Shown one piece after another: positions 17,618 through 26,866 of a DNA stretch of 64,000 bases (positions are counted from its first letter, which is position 1; each line of letters starts with the position of its first letter). The stretch comes from Campylobacter sp. 19-13652. Its GTDB lineage: Bacteria; Campylobacterota; Campylobacteria; Campylobacterales; Campylobacteraceae. The stretch covers positions 186,001-250,000 of the forward strand of contig NZ_AP024713.1 of NCBI RefSeq assembly GCF_019702925.1, written 5' to 3'. The notes under the pieces are model-generated. The model worked only from the letters and a program-made list of their open reading frames with translations, had not been told where the DNA came from and made no database searches. The translations under genes and the position numbers were made by a program.

Positions 17618-18152
17618 AAGACTAGCACTTAAGGCAATAAGAGCCTCAAAATGGGGTGAGGCTAAGCGCTTGCTCTCTTTGGCTTACGAGCAAAATGGCG
17701 CAGAGGATATACTGTTTCTCATTTCGATTTGCGCCTTGGCTGAAAATGACGAATTTGAAGCACGCATGATTTTTGAGTTTTACTCAGCTAGGGGGCTTGG
17801 CAGAGTTGATGATGATTTGGCGCAGATGCTAGCAAATCTCGAGGCTAAAAGCATGCCTCAAAGCGATGAAATCGACGAGCAAGACGCCATTAGGTATGAG
17901 GATTTTAAGCGCATCGTGGCGCAAAATGGCGATTTTAGGCGAGTTTTTGAGAGCATTATGTTTTCAACTAAAGTCATTATCTCAAGCAAAGATGACTTTT
18001 TGGAATTTATCCAAAATCTCGTAAACGCAGGCTTTACGCAGATGAGCATGAGCTATATCGAGAGTGCGGCGGCGATGTTTGGCGGTGATGAGCGCATAGA
18101 GCTTTTGAGTAAGGAAATCTTTAAACGAGCCAGCGATGAAAATATTTATTAA
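17604..18152 (+). CDS. Conserved helical protein of unknown function (between nfu and murE)
   Basis: 182 aa, function unknown. Predicted all-alpha, with a TPR-like N-terminal half (LALKAIRASKWGEAKRLLSLA, then FLISICALAENDEFEARMIF), no signal peptide and no catalytic motif seen. A TTG start at 17604 is preferred because GGAG lies 7 nt upstream; an earlier TTG at 17598 would sit 1 nt from the same GGAG. It overlaps nfu by 14 nt and murE by 17 nt, so it is co-translated with both. The position between nfu and murE is conserved in Campylobacter, which supports a real gene. Confidence 0.8.
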   Translation: MINYKRLALKAIRASKWGEAKRLLSLAYEQNGAEDILFLISICALAENDEFEARMIFEFYSARGLGRVDDDLAQMLANLEAKSMPQSDEIDEQDAIRYEDFKRIVAQNGDFRRVFESIMFSTKVIISSKDDFLEFIQNLVNAGFTQMSMSYIESAAAMFGGDERIELLSKEIFKRASDENIY

Positions 18153-19455
18153 TCCTGATAAATTTATCACAGACGATAGCAGAGAGTGCGAGCAGGGCTG
18201 CTATTTTCTAGCCAGTGGGGCTGGTGCGGCGTATGCTAGTGCGGCCAGCGCAGCTGGCGCGGAGTGCGTGGATACGGCGCGAGCTATGGAGATTTTAGGC
18301 GTGCGCGAGATAAAAATAATAGGCATAACTGGCACAAACGGCAAGACCACGACCGCCGCAGCCCTAGCTCATATCTTAAACGAATTAGGGCATAAAACTG
18401 CGCTTGCTGGTACGCGTGGGGTGTTTATACAGGGCGCCCAAATCGCTGAGAAAAACCTCACAACCGAGCCACTTTTGCGAACGCTTTTAAATTTAAAAAC
18501 AGCTCTTGATGCAGGGTGCGAGTATTACGTGATGGAGGTTAGCAGCCACGCAATAGCTCAGGGACGCGTAGAGGGGCTTAGTTTTGCTTTAAAGGTTTTT
18601 ACAAATTTAAGCCAAGACCACCTAGACTATCATGGTGATATGGCAAATTATGCTGCGGTAAAGTCTAGCTTTTTTGCTGATGAGGCGCCAAAGCTAATTA
18701 ACCGTGATGATGAGTTTATTAAATTTAACCCCAAAAATGCTGCCACATACTCGATAAAAACAGGTGCGTCTTACTATCCGCTTGCCTTTGGTTTGGCTGG
18801 TGGGGTTGATGCTGTGATAAAGACCCCAAAGGCACAAATCATAATAGACAGCCTACTTCAAGGCGAGTTTAATCTTTACAATCTCCTAGCAGCCGCAGCG
18901 AGTGCGGATATGCTCCTAGCCCCTAATCAAGAGGCGCTTGAGGCGGCGATTACTAGCTTTAATGGGGTAGCTGGGCGCATGCAGGTGGTAAGCCAAAGTC
19001 CGCTTGTGATAGTCGATTTTGCCCATACTCCAGACGGAATAGAAAAGGCGCTAAATGCCCTTAGGCACCTTAGGCTAGTCTCGGTATTTGGGGCTGGTGG
19101 AGATAGGGATAGGAGCAAGCGCCCACTAATGGCTAAAGCAGCCCAGCGCCACAGCCAAATCTGCGTAATAACAAGCGATAATCCAAGAAGCGAAAATCCT
19201 AATAGCATTATAGACGAAATCGCCTCAGGCATGAGCGAGGAGAAGGAGTATTATAAAGTAAGCGATAGACGTGAGGCTATCAGGCTGGGGTTAGAGCTAA
19301 CGCAGAGGCTAGGCGATGGTGCTGCGCTCGTACTGCTAGGCAAGGGCGATGAGGAGTATCAAGAAATAGCTGGAGTAAAGCATAAATTTAGTGATACCAG
19401 CGTGGCTAGTGAGTTAATAAGGGAAATGTATGAAAATAGAAATGATGTACGCTAA
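18136..19455 (+). CDS. murE: UDP-N-acetylmuramoyl-tripeptide synthetase MurE
   Basis: Adds the third residue to UDP-MurNAc-L-Ala-D-Glu in peptidoglycan synthesis. 439 aa, slightly short for the family. The ATP-binding loop [11 protein letters not shown] is at residues 63-73. [13 protein letters not shown] and [13 protein letters not shown] are Mur-ligase signatures. DNPRSENP in the C-terminal domain is the motif associated with meso-diaminopimelate as the substrate. It overlaps both neighbours. Confidence 0.95.
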   Translation: MKIFINPDKFITDDSRECEQGCYFLASGAGAAYASAASAAGAECVDTARAMEILGVREIKIIGITGTNGKTTTAAALAHILNELGHKTALAGTRGVFIQGAQIAEKNLTTEPLLRTLLNLKTALDAGCEYYVMEVSSHAIAQGRVEGLSFALKVFTNLSQDHLDYHGDMANYAAVKSSFFADEAPKLINRDDEFIKFNPKNAATYSIKTGASYYPLAFGLAGGVDAVIKTPKAQIIIDSLLQGEFNLYNLLAAAASADMLLAPNQEALEAAITSFNGVAGRMQVVSQSPLVIVDFAHTPDGIEKALNALRHLRLVSVFGAGGDRDRSKRPLMAKAAQRHSQICVITSDNPRSENPNSIIDEIASGMSEEKEYYKVSDRREAIRLGLELTQRLGDGAALVLLGKGDEEYQEIAGVKHKFSDTSVASELIREMYENRNDVR

Positions 19456-19786
19456 AATCCACCGAGCTACCGTAACAGATGCAAATTTAAACTACGTTGG
19501 CTCCATTACGATTGATGAGGAACTTTTGGAGGCTTCTGGCATACTTGTAAATCAAAAGGTTGAAATTTTAAACGTAAATAATGGCGAGCGTTTTAGCACT
19601 TATGCCATAAAGGGCAAGCGAGGAAAGGGTGATATATGCCTAAACGGAGCTGCTGCTAGAAAGGTGCAAAAAGGCGATGTGGTAATCATCATAGCCTACG
19701 CTAGCATGAGTGTAAAAAAGGCTCGTAAATTCAACCCAACCGTAGTGCACGTCGATGAGAAAAATCGCATAAAAAAGGACATATAA
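19430..19786 (+). CDS. panD: Aspartate 1-decarboxylase PanD (pyruvoyl-dependent)
   Basis: Makes beta-alanine from aspartate for pantothenate and CoA. 118 aa proenzyme. Self-cleavage between G24 and S25 in NYVGSITID creates the pyruvoyl cofactor. The family motif [19 protein letters not shown] and the later [20 protein letters not shown] are both present. It overlaps the 3' end of murE by 26 nt and sits inside what is otherwise a conserved murE-ybaB order. Confidence 0.96.
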   Translation: MKIEMMYAKIHRATVTDANLNYVGSITIDEELLEASGILVNQKVEILNVNNGERFSTYAIKGKRGKGDICLNGAAARKVQKGDVVIIIAYASMSVKKARKFNPTVVHVDEKNRIKKDI

Positions 19787-19809
19787 AGGCGTTTAAAGCA
19801 TAGTGCTGT

Positions 19810-19815
19810 TATAAT
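19810..19815 (+). promoter_or_regulatory. Putative internal promoter before ybaB
   Basis: Extended -10 TGTTATAAT (core TATAAT 19810-19815) in the 52-nt gap between panD and ybaB; AAGGAT precedes the ybaB ATG. Confidence 0.5.
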
Positions 19816-19838
19816 TTGTTTAAATTTTAAGGATAGTA

Positions 19839-20156
19839 ATGTTTGATAATTTTGACTTTTCTAAAATGACGCAGATGCTTGAGGCTGCACAAGAACAAGC
19901 CAAAAAGCTAGAGGCTGACTCTGCTAGTAAAGAATACAGCGTAAAGGCTGGTGGTGGCATGGTTTGCGTGCGTGCAAATGGCAAAGGCGAGGTCGTGGAT
20001 ATAAACATAGACGATAGCCTTTTAGATGATAAAGAGAGCTTGCAAATTCTGCTAATTAGCGCAGTAAACGACGCCATTAAAATGGCTGATGATGACAAAA
20101 AATCCATGGCCGCTAGTATGCTTAGCGGGCTTAGTGGATTTGGCGGGATGAAATAG
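19839..20156 (+). CDS. YbaB/EbfC family nucleoid-associated protein
   Basis: 105-aa DNA-binding protein of the YbaB/EbfC family, which forms tweezer-like dimers and coats the nucleoid. Features are an N-terminal helix MTQMLEAAQEQAKKLEAD, a conserved central GGGMVCVRANGKGEVVDINID, and a C-terminal helix ending MLSGLSGFGGMK. Length is normal. In many bacteria the gene neighbours recR or dnaX; here it lies in the murE-ispA operon as in other campylobacters. Confidence 0.9.
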   Translation: MFDNFDFSKMTQMLEAAQEQAKKLEADSASKEYSVKAGGGMVCVRANGKGEVVDINIDDSLLDDKESLQILLISAVNDAIKMADDDKKSMAASMLSGLSGFGGMK

Positions 20157-20159
20157 CCA

Positions 20160-21284
20160 ATGAAGCTTAGGGGGCTTTTTGGGGGCGTTATTTTGTGGGT
20201 TATGGCTGGGACTTTTAGCCAAAGCTTAGCCGATGCGCGCCCAACAGCTGATGATTTTGCGGCATGCTATGAGAAGCTAAAGCCATCAATCGTCTCTGTA
20301 AATGGTGCTTTTGGCGTGGCGATAGCTCCTGATTTGATAGCCGTTCCTAAAAATGATGAGACAGTGATAAATAGCTATGTCAAATTTGATCCATATTTGC
20401 AGGTGTATCTGGTAAAAAGCGAGCAAAAGCTAGAGCCTGTGAATTTTGTTGATGAAACGGATGAGACTAGCATAAAACGCAGTACTTGGGTGGGTGTGTT
20501 AGCGCAAAATGACGAGAGCCTTATGGGGCACATCGAGCGTTTTGCAAAGGGGCTTGGCGAGCTTGATACTCTTAGCTTTGATTCGCCGCGTACTGGACTG
20601 GTAACTAGTGCTTGCTGTAAGCCCATAGGTATAGCTGTGGGGGAGAATAAATTTATCGGAGCAAGGTATTTAAGGCATTTAGCGGCTTATCCTGATGTTT
20701 ATTATGGCGATATTTCGGTAAGCTTTAGCGATAATGGTGATGGGATAGTAGTCTCAAGCGTAGATCCACTGGGTCGTGGTAGGGCGTTAGCAAAGGGTGA
20801 CGTGGTGCTAGCGGTAAATGGCAAAAAACCAAATAGCCTAAGAGAGATAAATGAAGCGATTTTATTTGCGCCAAAGGGCAGTGTTTTAAGTTTTAGTCTA
20901 CGCCGTGGCGATGAGAAAATAAATGTCGACGTACCAGTCTCTGGTGGGGTGGATTTTAGCTTTGATACTATAGAACAAAAGCGCAAGCTCCCATACTCGG
21001 CAAAGACAAATTTAATCGAAGACGGCATAAAAGAACAAAGCGCACAGTCAAAGCTTTTAAATGATTTTGGGCTAGGGCTTGACGCTAAACTTGTGGTGGT
21101 AAAAGTAGCACCAAACTCAAGCGCTGCTATCTTTGGTGTGGAGGCTGGGGATAGGGTGCTAGAAGTAGATGGCGTGGGCGTGGCTAGCAGGGTGGAGCTA
21201 GAGAGCGAGATGGGGGATAATCCAGCCCCCGTACTACTTTTAAGGCGTGGAGAGTTTGATTATTTTTTAAAGGTGCAAAGATGA
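20160..21284 (+). CDS. Secreted double-PDZ domain protein
   Basis: 374 aa. N-terminal signal peptide (LRGLFGGVILWVMAGTFSQSLA), then a region resembling an inactive trypsin-like or DUF domain. A first PDZ around residues 180-250 has GRGRALAKGDVVLAVNGKKP. A second PDZ near the C-terminus has NSSAAIFGVEAGDRVLEVDG. No Ser-His-Asp protease triad is evident, so it is probably a periplasmic scaffold or quality-control adaptor, not a HtrA protease. It lies 3 nt after ybaB and overlaps ispA by 4 nt; equivalent to the PDZ protein in the same place in C. jejuni. Confidence 0.85.
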   Translation: MKLRGLFGGVILWVMAGTFSQSLADARPTADDFAACYEKLKPSIVSVNGAFGVAIAPDLIAVPKNDETVINSYVKFDPYLQVYLVKSEQKLEPVNFVDETDETSIKRSTWVGVLAQNDESLMGHIERFAKGLGELDTLSFDSPRTGLVTSACCKPIGIAVGENKFIGARYLRHLAAYPDVYYGDISVSFSDNGDGIVVSSVDPLGRGRALAKGDVVLAVNGKKPNSLREINEAILFAPKGSVLSFSLRRGDEKINVDVPVSGGVDFSFDTIEQKRKLPYSAKTNLIEDGIKEQSAQSKLLNDFGLGLDAKLVVVKVAPNSSAAIFGVEAGDRVLEVDGVGVASRVELESEMGDNPAPVLLLRRGEFDYFLKVQR

Positions 21285-22132
21285 ACTTAGCGGATAAATT
21301 TGACGAGTATTTAAAGGCTAATCTACCACGAGCTGCTAGCTTTCATCCTCACTATGAAAAAGCTCTTGGCGTTATGCTTTTAGCTGGGGGCAAGCACTTT
21401 CGTGCTCAGCTAGTCCTTGGCGTGGTAAATGCGCTTCGCCCAGAGCTAACTAAGGCTGCTATGCCAGTCGCGCTTGGGGTGGAAATGATGCACACTTATT
21501 CGCTTATACACGATGATTTGCCAGCTATGGATAATGCGGATTTTAGGCGTGGTACTCCAACTCTTCATAAAACTTACGATGAGGTTACGGCTATTTTGGC
21601 TGGGGACGCGTTAAATACGCATTCGTTTTTACTCATTGCTGAGGCTGGTTTACCTGATTTTGTGCGCTGTGCGTGCGTACGCGAACTAGCAAAGGGCGCT
21701 GGTGTAAATGGCATGGTGCTAGGGCAGGCGATTGACTGCTATTTTGAAAACAAGCCACTAAATTTAAGCCAGCTTGAGTTTTTGCATATTCATAAGACCG
21801 CATGCTTAATCGCTGCAAGCCTGAAAATAGGCGCCATTATCACCGAGGCTAGCCAAAAAGAGCAGGATAAAATTTATGAGGTTGGTATAAGGCTTGGGCT
21901 TGTTTTTCAAATAGCTGATGATATAATTGATGCCACCTCAAACGCAGAGGAGGCTGGTAAGCCAGTAGGGCATGATAAGAGCAAAAACTCTTTTACAAAT
22001 TTATTAGGTTTAGAGGGTGCAAAAGCCGCAAAAGCCGAGCATTTAGCCCTCATACAAGCCGAGTTAAAAACCCTCCCTAATAGCATAGAGAATATGATAC
22101 AAAATTTAATAAGCAAATATTTAAAGGACTAA
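21281..22132 (+). CDS. ispA: (2E,6E)-farnesyl diphosphate synthase IspA
   Basis: Trans-prenyltransferase condensing IPP with DMAPP and GPP to farnesyl diphosphate, precursor of undecaprenyl phosphate and menaquinone side chains. 283 aa. The first aspartate-rich motif is DDLPAMD (residues 78-84), followed by RRG; the second is DDIID in FQIADDIIDATS. GGKHFRAQL binds IPP. Overlaps the PDZ gene by 4 nt; tkt follows after 1 nt. Downstream in the same unit uppP recycles the undecaprenyl carrier. Confidence 0.94.
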   Translation: MNLADKFDEYLKANLPRAASFHPHYEKALGVMLLAGGKHFRAQLVLGVVNALRPELTKAAMPVALGVEMMHTYSLIHDDLPAMDNADFRRGTPTLHKTYDEVTAILAGDALNTHSFLLIAEAGLPDFVRCACVRELAKGAGVNGMVLGQAIDCYFENKPLNLSQLEFLHIHKTACLIAASLKIGAIITEASQKEQDKIYEVGIRLGLVFQIADDIIDATSNAEEAGKPVGHDKSKNSFTNLLGLEGAKAAKAEHLALIQAELKTLPNSIENMIQNLISKYLKD

Positions 22133-22133
22133 A

Positions 22134-24035
22134 ATGCGTAAAAAAATGGCAGATACGATAAGATTTTTATGTGCGGATATGGTACAAGCTGCAAATAGCG
22201 GACACCCAGGAGCACCTATGGGGCTAGCTGATATAGTGGTCATTTTAAGCGAGCATTTACGCCATAATCCAGCTAATCCAAAGTGGCTAAACCGTGATAG
22301 ACTCGTCTTTTCAGGTGGACACGCAAGCAGCCTTGTTTATAGCTTTTTACATCTTAGTGGTTATAATCTAAGCTTAGATGAGCTAAAGCGCTTCCGTCAG
22401 CTAGGCTCACACACTCCAGGACACCCTGAGATAGAAACGGCTGGGGTTGAGATAGCCACTGGGCCACTAGGGCAGGGCGTGGCAAACGCTGTGGGATTAG
22501 CCATGGCTGCAAAAAGAGCCGAGGCTATGCTTGGTCGCGAAATCATAAATCATAAAATTTACTGCCTTTGTGGCGATGGGGATTTGCAAGAGGGTATAAG
22601 CTATGAGGCGACTGCGCTTGCTGGTAGGCTTGGGCTTGATAATTTAGTAATGATATATGATAGCAATGCCATAACGATTGAGGGTGATACTGCTCTAGCT
22701 TGGGATGAGGATGTAAAGGCGCGCTTTGAGGCGGCTGGCTGGGAAGTGGCACGCATAGATGGGCATGATTATGAGCAGATTGATTTTGCCATTTCTGAAG
22801 CTAAAAATAAAGAGCGCCCTTATTTAATCATCGCAAACACTAGCATCGCAAAGGGCGCTTTGGAGCTTGAGGGCAGCCACCACAGCCATGGTGCGCCACT
22901 TGGCGAGGAGCTAATAGCGCGCGCTAAGGCTGCAGCAGGCTTTGATGCAAATGAAAAATTTCAAATCGATGAGGACGTTTTGGCTAGATTTAGGGTTGCG
23001 CTTGAAAGGGGCGACCTGGCTCAGGCGCAGTGGCAAGCGGCGGTAAACGGGCTTAGCGCGGATAAGGCAGAGCTTTTAGAGGGCTTGCTAAATCCTGATT
23101 TTAGTAAGATTAAATTTCCAAATTTTTCCGGTAAAAAAGTAGCCACAAGGGATAGCAACGGCGAGATAATTAACTCCATAGCTGCCGCCCTGCCAGGCTT
23201 TTTAGGCGGTAGTGCTGATCTGGCACCTTCAAATAAGACGGAGCTAAAGGGCGCAGGGGATTTCCCGCTAGGGCGAAATATCCACTACGGTATACGTGAA
23301 CATGCCATGGCAGCCATCGGCAACGCCTTTGCTAGATATGGGCTTTTCTTGCCGTTTTCAGCGACATTTTTTATCTTTAGCGACTACCTAAAGCCAGCTG
23401 CTAGAATGGCAGCTCTAATGAGCCTAAAGCACTTTTTTATCTTTACGCACGATAGCATTGGCGTGGGCGAAGATGGCCCTACGCACCAGCCAATCGAGCA
23501 GCTTAGCCAGTTTCGTGCGATGCCAAATTTTTACACATTCCGCCCAGCTGATGGGGCTGAAAACGTCGAGTGCTGGAGGGCGGCACTAAGCCTAAACGCA
23601 CCATCGGCCTTCGTGCTTAGCCGTCAGGGGCTTGAGAGCGTGGGCGAAGCGGTGCTGGGTGAGTCTAGACGTGGGGCTTATTTACTTAAAAAAGCCCAAA
23701 AACCAGACTTTACCCTCGTTGCAAGCGGTAGTGAGGTTTCGCTTTGCTTAAAAGCGGCTCAAATTCTTGAAAAAGAGGGGCTATCAGTTAGCGTCGTTTC
23801 AGCACCTTGCTTTGACCTGCTTTGTGAGCAAAGTAGCGATTATTTGGCGCAAATTTTTGACTGCGATAGCGTAGTCGTGGCTGTTGAGGCGGCAAGCGCT
23901 CTAGAGTGGTATCGCTTTGCTGATGTGGTTTATTCTATGTCTAGTTTTGGTGCAAGCGGCAAAGCCGAGGCACTTTTTGAGCATTTTGGCTTTAGTCCTG
24001 AAAAATTAAGCGAGTTTGTAAAAGGGCTTAAATAA
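22134..24035 (+). CDS. tkt: Transketolase
   Basis: Thiamine diphosphate enzyme of the non-oxidative pentose phosphate pathway. 633 aa, a little shorter than E. coli TktA. TPP-binding motif GDGDLQEGISYEATALAGRL with the downstream DSNAITIEGD; NSGHPGAPMGLAD near the N-terminus; GVGEDGPTHQPIEQL in the Pyr domain. It starts 1 nt after the ispA stop and overlaps uppP by 1 nt. Confidence 0.96.
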   Translation: MRKKMADTIRFLCADMVQAANSGHPGAPMGLADIVVILSEHLRHNPANPKWLNRDRLVFSGGHASSLVYSFLHLSGYNLSLDELKRFRQLGSHTPGHPEIETAGVEIATGPLGQGVANAVGLAMAAKRAEAMLGREIINHKIYCLCGDGDLQEGISYEATALAGRLGLDNLVMIYDSNAITIEGDTALAWDEDVKARFEAAGWEVARIDGHDYEQIDFAISEAKNKERPYLIIANTSIAKGALELEGSHHSHGAPLGEELIARAKAAAGFDANEKFQIDEDVLARFRVALERGDLAQAQWQAAVNGLSADKAELLEGLLNPDFSKIKFPNFSGKKVATRDSNGEIINSIAAALPGFLGGSADLAPSNKTELKGAGDFPLGRNIHYGIREHAMAAIGNAFARYGLFLPFSATFFIFSDYLKPAARMAALMSLKHFFIFTHDSIGVGEDGPTHQPIEQLSQFRAMPNFYTFRPADGAENVECWRAALSLNAPSAFVLSRQGLESVGEAVLGESRRGAYLLKKAQKPDFTLVASGSEVSLCLKAAQILEKEGLSVSVVSAPCFDLLCEQSSDYLAQIFDCDSVVVAVEAASALEWYRFADVVYSMSSFGASGKAEALFEHFGFSPEKLSEFVKGLK

Positions 24036-24838
24036 TGGACTTTTCGCAGATTATTGTCCTATCTTTTATCCAGGGCTTTACTGAGTTTTTGCCTATTTCT
24101 AGCTCCGCTCACTTAGTGCTAGTGCGCGAGCTTTTAGGGTGGGATGAGAGCGGTAGTCTAGCCTTTGATGTGGCACTGCATGTTGGGACATTATCTGCGA
24201 TTTTATTCTATTTTCGCTCTAGGCTCGGTGGGCTTTTATGCGATTTTTTTGCTTCGATTTTAAAGCGCAAAATGGTAGGAGATAGCCGCCTTGTGTGGGC
24301 TGTGGGACTGGGTACCGTGCCTGTTGGGCTTTTTGGGCTATGCTTTGGCGATATACTTGAGCAGTATGCTAGATCGTGGCACGTCATAGCCGCTACTAGC
24401 GTGCTTTTTGGCATACTTTTAGTCGTGGCTGATAAAAAGGCAGGCGCAAAGAATTTAAGCGATATCACCATATCATTAGCGCTTATCATAGGGCTAGCTC
24501 AAGCCGTAGCGCTAATCCCAGGTGTATCTCGTTCTGGTATCACTATGACTGCGGCTTTGTTTTTAGGATTTTCTAGGACTTCAAGTGCTGAGTTTTCGTT
24601 TTTATTATCCATACCTGTTATAGTGCTTGCTGGCGCGCTTGAAGGGGCAAAGATAGCCAAAAATTTATCTGAGCTTAGCTTTAGTTTTAGTGATGTTGCG
24701 CTTGGGGTTTTGCTTAGTTTTGTCTTTTCTTATGCGTGTGTTAAGCTTTTTATGGCTATAATCACGAGGCTTTCAATGCTGCCTTTTGCGATTTATCGTA
24801 TCGCGCTTGGGCTGTTTTTGTTTTTATATTTTGGGTAG
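24035..24838 (+). CDS. uppP: Undecaprenyl-diphosphatase UppP/BacA
   Basis: Integral membrane phosphatase that converts undecaprenyl diphosphate to the monophosphate carrier used for cell-wall and glycan assembly. 267 aa with about eight membrane segments. The two signature motifs are QGFTEFLPISSSAHLVL at the N-terminus and PGVSRSGITM in the middle; they carry the catalytic Glu and Ser/Arg. Its TAG stop (24836-24838) falls inside the first bases of the following tRNA-Ser gene. Confidence 0.94.
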   Translation: MDFSQIIVLSFIQGFTEFLPISSSAHLVLVRELLGWDESGSLAFDVALHVGTLSAILFYFRSRLGGLLCDFFASILKRKMVGDSRLVWAVGLGTVPVGLFGLCFGDILEQYARSWHVIAATSVLFGILLVVADKKAGAKNLSDITISLALIIGLAQAVALIPGVSRSGITMTAALFLGFSRTSSAEFSFLLSIPVIVLAGALEGAKIAKNLSELSFSFSDVALGVLLSFVFSYACVKLFMAIITRLSMLPFAIYRIALGLFLFLYFG

Positions 24839-24920
24839 GTGTCCGAGCGGTTGAAGGAGCACGCCTGGAACGCGTGTAGGTGTAACAGCCTCGTGGGTTC
24901 AAATCCCACCCTATCCGCCA
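24833..24920 (+). tRNA. tRNA-Ser (anticodon GGA)
   Basis: 88 nt including encoded CCA (24918-24920). Acceptor GGGTAGG pairs with CCTATCC with one G-U. The anticodon loop CTGGAAC holds GGA, a long variable arm marks class II, and the T arm has GGGTTCAAATCCC. Its 5' end overlaps the last six bases of uppP. Confidence 0.95.
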
Positions 24921-24945
24921 GTAATCAAAGAGTGTAAATTTATCT

Positions 24946-25629
24946 ATGAAGCATCTTATACCTTTTATCCCAAAGAGCATTAGTGCTGTTAGCAGATGTA
25001 GAGAGATAGCTGAGTTTGTCGCTAGCTGTCCTGATAGCTCATTAGTGCTTGCGCCTGAACTTGTGCTTGGTGGGTATAGTGAGTTTTACGCTGATGATGG
25101 CTTTTATGATACGCTTTTTAAATCTTGTGTGGGAGATAAAATTATAGCTTTTACTAGATTTACAAAGTGTAAAAATGATAAACCAAAAAATGAGCTTATC
25201 CTGCTAAATCAAAGCGGCATAATCCACTCACAAGCCAAATCAAAGCTATTTTTACCAAATGGCGAGGATAAAATATTTAGCAAAGGCAGCGAAAGCGGCG
25301 TCGTGCCTTTTAAATTTAATGGTATAAATATCGGCGCACTCATATGCTTTGAGCTTAGGTTTTTGCAGCTTTGGGAGCAGCTTGTGGGGGCTGATATAGT
25401 GCTAGTGCCTGCTATGTGGGGCGATGGAAAAAGAGCGCAGTTTGAGGCACTTTGTGCTGGGCTTGCTGTGATAAATGGCGCATTTGTGCTAGCAGTTAGT
25501 GCTGGAGATGGAGCTTGCGAGGTGGCTAGAGTGTATCTGCCAGATGGCACTAGCGCAGATAGGGCTTTATATGATAGCAGTCTTGCTAAGAATATAGCAA
25601 AAGCGATTTGTAAGGATAAAAATGGATAA
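24946..25629 (+). CDS. Carbon-nitrogen hydrolase (nitrilase superfamily)
   Basis: 227-aa predicted amidase; physiological substrate unknown. The Glu-Lys-Cys triad is visible: E in LAPELVLGGYSE, K in QAKSKLFLP and C in ALICFELRF. Slightly shorter than most family members, with a degenerate C-terminal part. No signal peptide. Overlaps pcm by 8 nt, so the two are coupled; a role in metabolite repair would fit that partner but is inference. Confidence 0.82.
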   Translation: MKHLIPFIPKSISAVSRCREIAEFVASCPDSSLVLAPELVLGGYSEFYADDGFYDTLFKSCVGDKIIAFTRFTKCKNDKPKNELILLNQSGIIHSQAKSKLFLPNGEDKIFSKGSESGVVPFKFNGINIGALICFELRFLQLWEQLVGADIVLVPAMWGDGKRAQFEALCAGLAVINGAFVLAVSAGDGACEVARVYLPDGTSADRALYDSSLAKNIAKAICKDKNG

Positions 25630-26254
25630 TCTAGAACGCATAAAATGCCAAAAAATGGCCGATGAGATAGCTGATAATGTTGCGCTTAGTCTAGGGGTTT
25701 ATGAGGCATTTTGTAATACTCCACGCGAGATTTTTGTGCCTGTTGGGCGCTATGCGTATGATCTTTTAGCTCAGCCTATAGACGGTAGTCAGTGGATTAG
25801 CTCTCCACTTACGGTGGCTAAGATGACTATGGCGCTTGAGGTTGAGGGTGTGGATAAGGTGCTTGAAATAGGCTGTGGTAGCGGCTATCAGGCAGCTATA
25901 TTATCGCATTTGGCGCATAGGGTTTTTAGTGTAGAGCGCATAGCGAGCCTTGCTGCTAGCTCTAGAGTGAATTTTGAAAGCCTAGGGCTTCGTGGGGTTC
26001 ATGTCCGCCATGATGATGGGCGCTCTGGCTGGAGTAGTTTTGCTCCTTTTGATAGAGTGCTTTTAAGCTGCGCCACACCTGAAGTGCCAAAGAGGCTTTT
26101 TGACCAGCTCGCGCAAGGAGGCATACTGGTAGCCCCTATCGAGTCTAACGGCGCTCAGAATATAGTTAAATTTAAAAAGCTCTCGGCTACTGAAATAGTA
26201 AGTGAGGTGCTTGATGAGTGCTTGTTTGTGCCGCTTTTATCGGGTACGGCTTAG
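25622..26254 (+). CDS. pcm: Protein-L-isoaspartate O-methyltransferase
   Basis: SAM-dependent enzyme that methylates L-isoaspartyl residues to start repair of aged proteins. 210 aa, normal length. SAM-binding motif VLEIGCGSGYQAAIL (residues ~80-94). The PCMT signature QPIDGSQWISSPLTVAKM (QTIS/P-type substrate loop) and an ILVAPI strand are present. Overlaps the upstream hydrolase. A convergent cytochrome operon lies 33 nt downstream. Confidence 0.93.
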   Translation: MDNLERIKCQKMADEIADNVALSLGVYEAFCNTPREIFVPVGRYAYDLLAQPIDGSQWISSPLTVAKMTMALEVEGVDKVLEIGCGSGYQAAILSHLAHRVFSVERIASLAASSRVNFESLGLRGVHVRHDDGRSGWSSFAPFDRVLLSCATPEVPKRLFDQLAQGGILVAPIESNGAQNIVKFKKLSATEIVSEVLDECLFVPLLSGTA

Positions 26255-26286
26255 GCTAGCCTGCTTATTTAAAGCAGACCTTAGCC
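26254..26286. terminator. Possible bidirectional terminator between pcm and the cytochrome operon
   Basis: CTGCTT (26261-26266) and AAGCAG (26272-26277) form a stem that extends, after an internal loop, with GGCTA/TAGCC. It lies in the 33-nt gap of convergent genes; no strong T run. Confidence 0.4.
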
Positions 26287-26287
26287 T

Positions 26288-26866
26288 TCACTCTCCTCTT
26301 AATTCTTTCATCTTTTTTTCATAAATTTTATACGTTGGCTTTTGATATTCAAGCTCGTTTCTTAGCTCAAAATTATGCCCCACGCCAACGTGGCAGCTAG
26401 CGCATTTTATCTCTTTTTGCGTGCCTAAAAGCTCTTTGTAGTGTGCGTGCATTTGCTTTGCTTTTGTAGGCAAAAGCTCGTTTTCTAGCACCTTTGTATG
26501 GCAGCTTAAACAGCCGCTGTCAAAGACATAATGCTCTCTGTTTTTTAAATTTTTCACCCAGTCTATGCTGTCTGGGTCGCCAAAAAAGTGAATGTATCCC
26601 TCAACTATGCCGTTTTTTGCCTTTTGTAGCACGTAACGAGCTAGGCTAGTGTGTGGCAAGTGGCAATCAACGCACTTTGCGCTCACGCCGCTTTTATTGG
26701 CGCCGCTGTGCGTGTCTTTGGCGTAGCTTGCGCTCATAGCAGCCATCTCGTGGCAAACAGCACAAAACTTATCATCGCTGGTTTTTTCTAGCGCATAATG
26801 CGTCGGCAAAACGAGCAAAAAGCCACAAAAGCCCGCTACTAAAATAATCAAAGCTAACTTTTTCAC
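26288..26866 (-). CDS. NapC/NrfH-family tetrahaem quinol dehydrogenase
   Basis: Membrane-anchored cytochrome c that oxidises menaquinol and passes electrons to a periplasmic partner. About 192 aa, with one N-terminal membrane anchor (KLALIILVAGFCGFLLVLP) and four CxxCH haem motifs: CAVCH, CVDCH, CLSCH and CASCH. The GTG start at 26866 overlaps the upstream gene's stop by 4 nt; the longer upstream reading would only add out-of-context residues. Last gene of a flavoprotein - tetrahaem cytochrome - NapC-like operon, the layout of a periplasmic reductase chain. Confidence 0.88.
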   Translation of the reverse strand: MKKLALIILVAGFCGFLLVLPTHYALEKTSDDKFCAVCHEMAAMSASYAKDTHSGANKSGVSAKCVDCHLPHTSLARYVLQKAKNGIVEGYIHFFGDPDSIDWVKNLKNREHYVFDSGCLSCHTKVLENELLPTKAKQMHAHYKELLGTQKEIKCASCHVGVGHNFELRNELEYQKPTYKIYEKKMKELRGE

